The position numbers and the translations under genes were made by a program. Below the pieces are notes generated by a model. That model was not told the origin of the DNA. It ran no database searches and saw only the letters and a program-made list of their open reading frames with translations. A stretch of 64,000 nucleotides of DNA from Methylovirgula ligni (GTDB taxonomy: Bacteria > Pseudomonadota > Alphaproteobacteria > Rhizobiales > Beijerinckiaceae), in assembly GCF_004135935.1 (NCBI RefSeq), contig NZ_CP025086.1, forward strand, positions 372,001-436,000, written 5' to 3'. Position 1 is the first letter of the stretch. Every line of letters begins with the position of its first letter. Below are positions 33,525 to 41,470 of this stretch, piece by piece.

Positions 33525-34402
33525 GCGACGCGATTCTACAGCCTGCAACGAAGACCCATCGCGACGAGAATTTTCCCGTCGCCTCGGCGCTCATCGCGCG
33601 GGCGCACCGGCCTGTCGTGCTCGCGTTCTACAATTTCGTCCGCGCCGCCGACGATATCGCCGACAGCCCGGAGCTGAGCCCCGACGAAAAGATCGCTCGG
33701 CTCGACCGTTTCGAGGCGGCGCTGCTCGGGCGCGACGACAGCGTCGAGGTCGCGAGGCCATTGCGCGAGGCGCTGGCGGCGCGCAAGCTCCCGGCACGCC
33801 ATGCGCTCGACCTGCTCTATGCTTTCCGCATGGACGCGACCAAGACGCGCTACGCCAATTTCGACGAGCTGATGCATTATTGCGCCTATTCGGCCGCCCC
33901 GGTCGGCCGTTTCGTGCTCGACGTGCATGGCGAAAGCGAATCGACATGGCCCGCCAACGACGCCCTCTGCTCGGCCTTGCAGATCATCAACCACACGCAG
34001 GATTGCGGCGCGGATTATCGCAACCTCGACCGCGTCTATATTCCGCAGGATGCGCTAGCCAAATATGGCACCGATGTCGCGGCGCTCGGCGCAGACAAGG
34101 CGACGCCCGCCCTGCTCGCTTGCCTGCATGAACTCTCGGCGCGCACGGAAAAGCTCGTCGCCGAAGGCCGTACCTTGTCACCGCAGGTGAAGGATTGGCG
34201 GCTGTCGCTCGAAACAGCGGTGATCGGACGCCTCGCACAGACGCTTGTGACCCTTTTGCAAAAGCGCGATCCACTGAGCCAGAACGTGCATCTGAACAAG
34301 CCTGAATTCCTCGCCTGGACTCTCGCCGGCGTCGGCGATGGTTTCGTCGGCCGCATCAAGGGCGCGCCCGCCGCAGCCGCGACGCAAGCGAGGCGCGCGT
34401 GA
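33521..34402 (+). CDS. hpnC: Hydroxysqualene synthase HpnC
   Basis: A 293-residue squalene/phytoene synthase family protein. The first Asp-rich motif is 'RAADDIADS' and the second region 'HTQDCGADYRNLDRVYIP', both matching HpnC rather than HpnD. In the three-step bacterial route HpnC converts presqualene diphosphate to hydroxysqualene. It overlaps hpnA and hpnD by 4 bases at each end. A short Ala-rich C-terminal tail is not conserved. Confidence 0.93.
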   Translation: MSDAILQPATKTHRDENFPVASALIARAHRPVVLAFYNFVRAADDIADSPELSPDEKIARLDRFEAALLGRDDSVEVARPLREALAARKLPARHALDLLYAFRMDATKTRYANFDELMHYCAYSAAPVGRFVLDVHGESESTWPANDALCSALQIINHTQDCGADYRNLDRVYIPQDALAKYGTDVAALGADKATPALLACLHELSARTEKLVAEGRTLSPQVKDWRLSLETAVIGRLAQTLVTLLQKRDPLSQNVHLNKPEFLAWTLAGVGDGFVGRIKGAPAAAATQARRA

Positions 34403-35241
34403 GCGTCGCCGAAGCGTCGCCGCCCGCAACCGCGCAGACCCGCGCGAGCGGCAGTTCGTTCTATGCGGCGATGCGCATCCTGCCCCGCGCGCAGCGCGAT
34501 GGGATGTTCGAGATTTATTCGTTCTGCCGCCTCGTCGACGACATTGCCGATGACGGCGGCCCGCAGGGTCTGCGCTTCCAGCAATTGGAGCAATGGCGGC
34601 AGGACATCAATGCGCTGATCGCCGGCAAAATTCCCGGTCCGCAATTCACCGGACTCGCCAAGGCGATCAAGCAATTCAATCTGCAGAAGCAGGATTTCTT
34701 TGCCGTGATCGACGGCATGGAAATGGATGTGCGGGAAAATATTCAGGCACCGGACTGGCAGACGCTCGATCTTTATTGCGACCGCGTCGCGAGCGCCGTC
34801 GGGCGCCTCTGCGTGCGCGTCTTCGGCATGCCGGAGGCGGAAGGCGCGGCGCTTGCGCATCATCTCGGCCGCGCGCTGCAGCTCACCAATATTCTGCGCG
34901 ATCTCGACGAGGACGCCGCGATCGACCGGCTCTATCTACCGCATGAAACGCTCCTCGCCGCCGGCATTGAAAGCACCGACCCTGAAACGGTCGTCGCCCA
35001 TCCCAATCTCGCCGCCGCCTGCGCCCCCGTGATCGCCCGCGCCAAGGCGCATTTCGCCGAGGCGGCCGCGATCATGAAGCGCTGCCCCCGGGCAAGCGTG
35101 AAATCGCCGCGTTTGATGTACGAAGCCTATCAGATCATCTTCGCCACGCTGCTGGCGCGCGGCTTCGCGCCGCCGCGCACCAAGATCCGGTTGCCGAAGC
35201 ATCAATTGCTGCTCGTCCTGCTGCGTTACGGCCTGTTCTGA
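34399..35241 (+). CDS. hpnD: Presqualene diphosphate synthase HpnD
   Basis: A 280-residue squalene/phytoene synthase family enzyme. 'YSFCRLVDDIADD' is the first Asp-rich motif and 'LTNILRDLDEDAAIDRLYLP' the second, the DxxxD arrangement expected of a true prenyl-diphosphate condensing enzyme. HpnD joins two farnesyl diphosphates head-to-head into presqualene diphosphate. It starts at a GTG that overlaps the hpnC stop (GTGA). Confidence 0.94.
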   Translation: MSVAEASPPATAQTRASGSSFYAAMRILPRAQRDGMFEIYSFCRLVDDIADDGGPQGLRFQQLEQWRQDINALIAGKIPGPQFTGLAKAIKQFNLQKQDFFAVIDGMEMDVRENIQAPDWQTLDLYCDRVASAVGRLCVRVFGMPEAEGAALAHHLGRALQLTNILRDLDEDAAIDRLYLPHETLLAAGIESTDPETVVAHPNLAAACAPVIARAKAHFAEAAAIMKRCPRASVKSPRLMYEAYQIIFATLLARGFAPPRTKIRLPKHQLLLVLLRYGLF

Positions 35242-36485
35242 TGTCCCGCGTTCATATTGTCGGCGCCGGCCTGGCCGGCCTCGCCGCGGCCCTGCGACTG
35301 GCGGACGGGGCGCGCGAGATCATCATCCACGAATCCGCGACGCATGCGGGCGGGCGCTGCCGCTCCTATTTCGACACGACCCTCGGAATGGAGATCGACA
35401 ACGGCAACCATCTTCTGCTCTCCGGCAACCATGCGGCGCAACGCTTCCTGCGCCTCGTCGGCAGCGCGGATCAGCTTGTCGGCCCGAAGCAGGCCGAATT
35501 CGCCTTCGTCGATCTCGCCACGGCCGAACACTGGACCCTGAAGCCGAGCGATGGCGCGATCCCGTGGTGGGTTTTTCAGAAGAACCGGCGCGTGCCGGGC
35601 ACCGGGCCGCTCGATTATTTCAGCGTCCTGCCACTGCTGACCGCCGGCAAGCGCGCGACGCTGAAGGACGCAATGGCTTGCAAGGGCCTACTGTGGGAGC
35701 GGCTGTGGCATCCGTTCTTCCTCGCCGCGCTCAATACCCAGCCCGAGGAAGGCGCGGCCTCGCTCGCCGCCCAGCTCCTGCGCGAAACACTGATGAAAGG
35801 CGGCCAGGCCTGCCGCCCGCTCGTGGCGGCGCACGGCCTTTCCACCGCTTTCATCGACCCCGCCCTGCGTCATCTTGAAACAAAGGGTGTCGAAATCCGC
35901 TTCGAGCGGCGGCTGTCCGCCATCGCCACGGAGGCAAACCGCGTCAGCGGCCTCATCTTCGGCGGCGAGAGCATCGCGTTGGGGCCGGACGACCGCGCCA
36001 TCCTCGCCGTTCCCGCGCCGGTCGCTGCCGCTCTTTTGCCAGCTTTGCCTACGCCGCAATCGTTTCGCGCAATTGTGAACGCCCATTACAAGGTCGATCC
36101 ACCCCCCGGCCTGCCGCCCATTCTCGGCATCGTGAACGGGACGATGGAATGGCTTTTTGCCTTCCCCGGCCGGCTTTCGGTGACGATCAGCGGCGCCGAC
36201 CGCCTCATCGCCACGCCCCGGGAGGAGCTTGCGGCCAAAATCTGGTCCGAAATCCAGTTGGTTACGGAGGTTGCGTCGCCGCTGCCCGCATGGCAGATCA
36301 TTAAGGAAAAGCGCGCGACCTTTGCGGCGACCCCCTCGGAAGAGGCGCGGCGCCCAAATACGCGGAGCACTTTGTCCAATCTTCTGCTTGCGGGGGATTG
36401 GACGAATACGGGGGTTCCAGCAACGATCGAAGGAGCCATCCGTTCCGGCTTCTCAGCGGCCGACGCCCTTCTGGCAGACGGCTGA
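35241..36485 (+). CDS. hpnE: Hydroxysqualene dehydroxylase HpnE
   Basis: A 414-residue FAD-dependent amine-oxidase-fold enzyme. The dinucleotide fold is VGAGLAGLAAALRL (from residue 7), followed by 'HAGGRCRS', and the C-terminal FAD contact is 'LLLAGDWTNTGVPATIEGAIRSG'. HpnE reductively removes the hydroxyl of hydroxysqualene to give squalene. Its ATG shares one base with the hpnD stop (TGATG). Confidence 0.94.
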   Translation: MSRVHIVGAGLAGLAAALRLADGAREIIIHESATHAGGRCRSYFDTTLGMEIDNGNHLLLSGNHAAQRFLRLVGSADQLVGPKQAEFAFVDLATAEHWTLKPSDGAIPWWVFQKNRRVPGTGPLDYFSVLPLLTAGKRATLKDAMACKGLLWERLWHPFFLAALNTQPEEGAASLAAQLLRETLMKGGQACRPLVAAHGLSTAFIDPALRHLETKGVEIRFERRLSAIATEANRVSGLIFGGESIALGPDDRAILAVPAPVAAALLPALPTPQSFRAIVNAHYKVDPPPGLPPILGIVNGTMEWLFAFPGRLSVTISGADRLIATPREELAAKIWSEIQLVTEVASPLPAWQIIKEKRATFAATPSEEARRPNTRSTLSNLLLAGDWTNTGVPATIEGAIRSGFSAADALLADG

Positions 36486-36516
36486 CGTTGATTTGACTGA
36501 AGGGGATTGATCGGAC

Positions 36517-38496
36517 GTGAGCTTGGATACGTTTGCCGGCAGTAATTTGCGGGCGCGCACGCTCCCGGAAGTCGATGCGGCGGTGACGTCCGGCGTCAAG
36601 GCGTTGCTCGATGTTCAGCGCGACGACGGTCACTTCGTCTTTGAACTCGAGGCGGACGCGACGATCACGGCGGAATATATCCTTTTTCGTCATCAGATCG
36701 GTGAGCCGCCGTCGCCCGAGGTCGAGGCCAAGGTCGGTAATTATCTGCGCCGCAAGCAGGCCGACAACGGCGGCTGGCCGCTGTTTCACGGTGGCCCGCT
36801 CGATGTGAGCGCCAGCGTCAAAGCCTATTTCGCGCTCAAAATGATCGGCGACTCGATCGACGCGCCGCATATGAAGCGGGCGCGCGAGGCGATCCTCGCG
36901 CACGGCGGCGCGGCGCAGTCGAACGTCTTCACCCGCGGCATGCTGGCGCAATATGGCATCGTCCCACGGCGCGCGGTGCCGGTGGTGCCGGTCGAACTCA
37001 TGCTGCTGCCGGAGTGGTTCCCGTTCCATATCTGGAAGATTTCCTATTGGGCGCGTACCGTTCTCGTGCCGCTGAGCGTGTTGACGAGCCTGCGCGCCAC
37101 GGCGCGCAATCCGCGCAATATCCGCCTCGACGAACTCTTCATCGAGCCGCCGGAAAAGGTGCGGCGCTGGGCGCGCGCCAAACACCAGCGCTTTCCCTGG
37201 ACCGTGCTGTTCGATTGGATCGACAAGCTTCTGCGCTTTGCCGAACCTTACTTTCCTCAGGGACCCCGCAAGCGCGCCGTCGACAAGGCCGTCGCCTTCG
37301 TCACGGAACGTATCAACGGCACCGACGGGCTCGGCGCGATCTGGCCGGCCATCGTCAATTCGGTGCTTGTCTACGATCTGCTCGGCTATCCGAAGGACGA
37401 TCCGAACGTCGTCTCCGCGCGCGCCGCCATCGAGAAGCTCGGCGTCTTCAAGGAAGACGAGATCTATTTCCAGCCGTGCCTCTCGCCGGTGTGGGACACG
37501 GCGCTGTCGCTGCACACGCTGATGGAGGCCGGCGGCGCCGAGGTCGCAAAGCCGATCGGCAAGGCCCTCGACTGGCTCAAGCCTCTGCAAGTACTTGATA
37601 TAGCTGGAGACTGGGCGGCGATCCGGCCCAAGACGCGGCCGGGGGGCTGGGCTTTCCAATATGCCAACGCCTATTATCCCGATCTCGACGACACGGCGGC
37701 CGTGGTGCTGGCCATGGATCGTGCCCGCAGCAACAGCCTGGCGCCCGCCGGCGCCTATGACGAGTCGATTGCTCGCGGCCTCGAATGGATCGAAGGGATG
37801 CAAAGCAAGAACGGCGGCTTTGGCGCCTTCGACGCGGACAATACTTATTATTACTTGAACTATATTCCTTTCGCCGACCATGGCGCGCTGCTCGATCCGC
37901 CCACGGCCGACGTTTCGGCACGCTGCGTCTCGATGATGGCGCAGCTTGGCCAGACGCGCGAAAACAACCCGCAGTTCGCCCGGGCCGTCGATTACCTGCT
38001 AAAAGAGCAGGAAGCGGACGGCAGTTGGTTCGGCCGCTGGGGCGTCAATTATATCTACGGCACATGGTCGGTGCTCTCGGCGCTCAATGCCGCCGGGATC
38101 GACCATTCCGACCCGGCCTTCAAGAAAGCTGTCGCGTGGCTGAAGCGGATTCAGAACGGGGATGGCGGATGGGGCGAAGATTGTGCAAGCTACAAGTTAG
38201 AGTACACGGGCTATGAGAAAGCCCCGAGTACAGCGTCGCAAACGGCATGGGCGTTGCTTGGCCTGATGGCGGCTGGTGAAGTTGACGAACCCGCAGTGGC
38301 GCGAGGGATCCGCTATCTGCTGGCTGCACAAGAGGGGGGCGGGTCTTGGCAGGAAGAGAATTTTACCGGTACGGGTTTTCCAAGGGTGTTTTACCTGCGC
38401 TACCACGGTTACGCGAAATTCTTTCCGCTTTGGGCGGTAGCGCGCTTCCGCAACCTGAAGCGCGCGAACCACAACACCGTGCTGGCCGGCATCTAG
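36517..38496 (+). CDS. shc: Squalene-hopene cyclase
   Basis: A 659-residue class II triterpene cyclase (HpnF). The proton-donating DxDD motif is DLDD at 389-392, and several QW repeats of the 'Q-x3-GxW' type are visible ('QADNGGWPLF', 'QSKNGGFG', 'QEADGSWFGRWG', 'QNGDGGWGED', 'QEGGGSWQEENF'). It cyclises squalene to hopene and hopanol at the inner membrane. Translation starts at GTG 36517, 31 bases after hpnE, preceded by 'gaagggg'. Confidence 0.96.
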   Translation: MSLDTFAGSNLRARTLPEVDAAVTSGVKALLDVQRDDGHFVFELEADATITAEYILFRHQIGEPPSPEVEAKVGNYLRRKQADNGGWPLFHGGPLDVSASVKAYFALKMIGDSIDAPHMKRAREAILAHGGAAQSNVFTRGMLAQYGIVPRRAVPVVPVELMLLPEWFPFHIWKISYWARTVLVPLSVLTSLRATARNPRNIRLDELFIEPPEKVRRWARAKHQRFPWTVLFDWIDKLLRFAEPYFPQGPRKRAVDKAVAFVTERINGTDGLGAIWPAIVNSVLVYDLLGYPKDDPNVVSARAAIEKLGVFKEDEIYFQPCLSPVWDTALSLHTLMEAGGAEVAKPIGKALDWLKPLQVLDIAGDWAAIRPKTRPGGWAFQYANAYYPDLDDTAAVVLAMDRARSNSLAPAGAYDESIARGLEWIEGMQSKNGGFGAFDADNTYYYLNYIPFADHGALLDPPTADVSARCVSMMAQLGQTRENNPQFARAVDYLLKEQEADGSWFGRWGVNYIYGTWSVLSALNAAGIDHSDPAFKKAVAWLKRIQNGDGGWGEDCASYKLEYTGYEKAPSTASQTAWALLGLMAAGEVDEPAVARGIRYLLAAQEGGGSWQEENFTGTGFPRVFYLRYHGYAKFFPLWAVARFRNLKRANHNTVLAGI

Positions 38497-38525
38497 ATCG
38501 CCGCACCGTCCTTGCCATCACCGGC

Positions 38526-39230
38526 ATGAAGGCCGAGGCGCGGATTGCCGCCGGCGCTGGCGTCTCGGTGATCGCCAGCGGCGGCCGCAAGGAAAATCTC
38601 GAATTGGCGCTCGATGATGTCTTCGAAGCCCATGTCGGCGCTGTCCTGAGCTTCGGAATCGCCGGGGGCCTCGCGCCGGGGCTGCGGCCCGGCACCGTCC
38701 TCATCGCCCGCTCCATCGTCGCGGAAGACGGCGAACAATTCGAATGTGATCGCGCCTGGTCGCAGCGGCTTGCAGCGGCTCTCGGCGGCGCCCCGATCGT
38801 CGATATGGCCGGCATCGACCGCCCGGTCACGACTCCGGCGGACAAACGCGCTCTGCATCTTTCAACGCGCGCGGCGGTGGCAGACATGGAATCGCATATC
38901 GCGGCACGCTTCGCCGCCGCCCGCAACCTGCCCTTCGCGGCTTTTCGCGTGGTTGCCGATCCGGCCGAACGGCATGTGCCCCCGGCGGCGCTCGCCGGCA
39001 TCAGCCCAACGGGCGGCGTCGCGGCCGGCCCTGTCCTGCGCGCGCTCGCGCGGGCGCCAGGCCAGATCCCGCATCTGGTGAAAACGGCGTTCGATGCGAA
39101 CGCCGCGTTCGTCTCGCTATTCCGCAGCCGACAGATGACTAGTGTTGGGGGCTTCGGCTTCTTTGATTTCAGCGAGCTTGTTCTGGACGTGCCGCGAGAA
39201 GACGTAATCGGCGGGTCTTTGCCGGTCTAG
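38526..39230 (+). CDS. hpnG: Adenosylhopane nucleosidase HpnG
   Basis: A nucleoside phosphorylase-fold enzyme that removes adenine from adenosylhopane. 'LSFGIAGGLAPGLRPGTVLIA' and 'AVADMESHIAA' are the family's active-site stretches. The start is uncertain: homology appears to begin near 38505 ('TVLAITG', the first beta strand), but no ATG, GTG or TTG lies between there and shc; the nearest are ATG 38526 (used, 234 residues) and TTG 38430 inside shc. At the other end the frame runs past the usual C-terminus into sequence antisense to hpnH, overlapping it by 114 bases. Confidence 0.85.
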   Translation: MKAEARIAAGAGVSVIASGGRKENLELALDDVFEAHVGAVLSFGIAGGLAPGLRPGTVLIARSIVAEDGEQFECDRAWSQRLAAALGGAPIVDMAGIDRPVTTPADKRALHLSTRAAVADMESHIAARFAAARNLPFAAFRVVADPAERHVPPAALAGISPTGGVAAGPVLRALARAPGQIPHLVKTAFDANAAFVSLFRSRQMTSVGGFGFFDFSELVLDVPREDVIGGSLPV

Positions 39231-40268
39231 CGGGATATCCTTCGCCATCGCGCCGTCAGTGCGGATGCCCGCGATGGCGACCTTCAGCACTTCCCACGGC
39301 TTGGAGAAGGATTCATTGACGGCACTCGCCTCGAAGCCGCAATGGACCATGCAGTCGGCGCACTTCTCGTACTTGCCGACACCGTAGGAATCCCAGTTCG
39401 TCTCTTCCATCAGTTCGGCGAAAGTCTTGGCGTAGCCCTCGCCCAGCAGATAGCAGGGCCGCTGCCAGCCGAAGACCGTGCGCGTCGGGTTGCCCCAGGG
39501 GGTGCACTCATAGGTGCGGTTGCCGGCGAGATAATCGAGGAAGAGGCCGGACTGGAAGAAGGGCCACTTCTTGCCGCCCTGCCCGCGCTTGAAAATATCG
39601 CGGAACAATTGCTTGGTCTTGGCGCGGTTGAGGAAGTGCTGCTGATCGGGCGCGCGCTCATAGGCATAGCCCGGCGACACGGTGGCGCCCTCGATGCCGA
39701 AGCCCTTCACATCGTCGAGAAACTTGGCGACACGCTCCGGATCGGCGTCGTTGAACAGGGTGCAATTGATGGTGACGCGAAAGCCCTTCGACTTGGCGAG
39801 CTTCAGGGCCGCGACGGCACGGTCATAGACGCCCTTCTGGCAGACCGATTTGTCGTGCATCTCCTGGTCGCCGTCGAGATGGATCGACCAGTTGAAGCGC
39901 CGGTGCGGCTTGAACTTGCTGATCTGCTTTTCGAGCAGCAGGGCATTGGTGCAGACGGTGATGTATTTGCCGCGGGCGATGCCGCCTTCGACGATCTGCG
40001 GCAGCTCCTTATGCAGCAAAGGCTCGCCGCCGGCGATCACGACGACCGGCGCACCGCATTCGTCCATCGCATGCAGACATTCATCGAGCGGCAGTCGCTG
40101 ATTGAGGATCGGATCGGGATAGTCGATCTTGCCGCAGCCGGCGCAGGCGAGATTGCAGCGGAACAAGGGTTCCAACATGAGGACCAGCGGAAACCGCCGC
40201 TTGCCTTGAACCTTCTGGCGAAGAACGTAGCCGCCGATTTGCACTGCCTGCAGGACTGGAATAGCCAT
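39117..40268 (-). CDS. hpnH: Adenosylhopane synthase HpnH (radical SAM)
   Basis: A 383-residue radical SAM enzyme that adds an adenosyl radical to hopene, the first step of the C35 hopanoid side chain. The [4Fe-4S] ligands are Cys38, Cys42 and Cys45 (CNLACAGC), and a SPASM-like Cys cluster follows ('CTPWGNPTRTVFGWQRPC', 'CADCMVHCGFE'). It starts at ATG 40268, 35 bases downstream of ispH on the same strand, so the two are probably co-transcribed, convergent with the hpnA-G operon. Confidence 0.95.
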   Translation of the reverse strand: MAIPVLQAVQIGGYVLRQKVQGKRRFPLVLMLEPLFRCNLACAGCGKIDYPDPILNQRLPLDECLHAMDECGAPVVVIAGGEPLLHKELPQIVEGGIARGKYITVCTNALLLEKQISKFKPHRRFNWSIHLDGDQEMHDKSVCQKGVYDRAVAALKLAKSKGFRVTINCTLFNDADPERVAKFLDDVKGFGIEGATVSPGYAYERAPDQQHFLNRAKTKQLFRDIFKRGQGGKKWPFFQSGLFLDYLAGNRTYECTPWGNPTRTVFGWQRPCYLLGEGYAKTFAELMEETNWDSYGVGKYEKCADCMVHCGFEASAVNESFSKPWEVLKVAIAGIRTDGAMAKDIPLDRQRPADYVFSRHVQNKLAEIKEAEAPNTSHLSAAE

Positions 40269-40303
40269 CTAGTGCCGGCTCCTATGTAAGTGGCTCGGTT
40301 TGT

Positions 40304-41236
40304 TTAAGCGGAAGATGCGAGGAATTCAAAAGGTAACCGGAATTCAACACTTTCTTGAACGCCGGGCAAAAGCGCGACGTCCACCGGTCCCAGCCCCCGC
40401 AGAGCTTCGATAATTCCTTCGACCAAAACCTCCGGCGCCGAAGCACCGGCAGTCAAGCCTATGGTGTTTGCCCCACGCAGGAGATCAAGGTCAAGCTCAT
40501 CTTTATCGGCCACTAAATAACTCGGCACCCCCGCCTGCGCGCCAATTTCGCGTAAGCGATTGGAGTTAGAGCTGTTTTTAGCACCAACGACAAGAACGAC
40601 ATCGACCAGCCGGCTCAGTGCCCGCACCGCCGCCTGACGATTTTGTGTCGCGTAGCAGATATCCTTCGTTTCAGGGCCGACGACGTTTGAAAAGCGCTTC
40701 TCGAGAGCCTCGATAATCGCTTTCGTGTCGTCGACGCTCAGCGTCGTCTGGGTGACATAGGCGACCGGCGTGTCCTCGGCAAGCACGAGCGCAGCCACAT
40801 CCGCTTCACTTTGAACGAGATGGACCGGCCCTTCGACGCGCCCCAGCGTGCCCTCGACCTCGGGATGCCCCGCATGGCCGATGAGAATCAGCGTGCGGCC
40901 CTGTTCGACATAGCGCGCGGCATGGGCATGAACCTTGGCGACTAGCGGGCAGGTCGCATCGAAGACTGTGAGATTGCGGCGCCGCGCCTGACGCTCGACG
41001 GCGTGCGAGACGCCATGCGCGCTGAATACCGTCGGCGCCCCGCGCGGCACCTCGGCCAGACTCTCGACGAAACGGGCACCGCGGGCTTTCAACTCCGCAA
41101 CCACCTGGCCGTTGTGCACGATTTCATGGCGCACGTAGACCGGCGCGCCATATTTTTCGAGCGCCCCTTCGACAATATCGATGGCCCTTACAACCCCGGC
41201 GCAAAACCCGCGCGGCTGGGCCAGAATGACCTTCAT
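40304..41236 (-). CDS. ispH: 4-hydroxy-3-methylbut-2-enyl diphosphate reductase
   Basis: A 310-residue IspH (LytB) [4Fe-4S] enzyme, last step of the MEP pathway, producing IPP and DMAPP. The three cluster ligands are Cys12 (PRGFCAGV), Cys96 (DATCPLV) and Cys194 (DICYATQ); catalytic Glu126 lies in HPEVEGT, and the substrate-binding Ser/Asn stretch is 'NSSNSNRL'. Its linkage to hpnH ties isoprenoid precursor supply to hopanoid formation. Divergent from hpnN with a 234-base gap. Confidence 0.96.
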   Translation of the reverse strand: MKVILAQPRGFCAGVVRAIDIVEGALEKYGAPVYVRHEIVHNGQVVAELKARGARFVESLAEVPRGAPTVFSAHGVSHAVERQARRRNLTVFDATCPLVAKVHAHAARYVEQGRTLILIGHAGHPEVEGTLGRVEGPVHLVQSEADVAALVLAEDTPVAYVTQTTLSVDDTKAIIEALEKRFSNVVGPETKDICYATQNRQAAVRALSRLVDVVLVVGAKNSSNSNRLREIGAQAGVPSYLVADKDELDLDLLRGANTIGLTAGASAPEVLVEGIIEALRGLGPVDVALLPGVQESVEFRLPFEFLASSA

Positions 41237-41470
41237 TCATCACCCCAACTTATTGTCCGCCAAGGCAGAGAGGATGAAGACGAGAGCTTGCTTTTTTTGG
41301 ACCGCGCGCTTTTAAGGATGTCCCTGGCAAGTTCATCTTTGCCGAAACTCAAAACAGTTCAGTTAAGGCAGCCCTGCGCGATTAAGCCATCGCAAAATTG
41401 GCTTTTGAGCCGAAATTGCCGCGGCCTTGCAAAGATGCCACACATTTTTGACCATTGACGTTGGAAAGAC

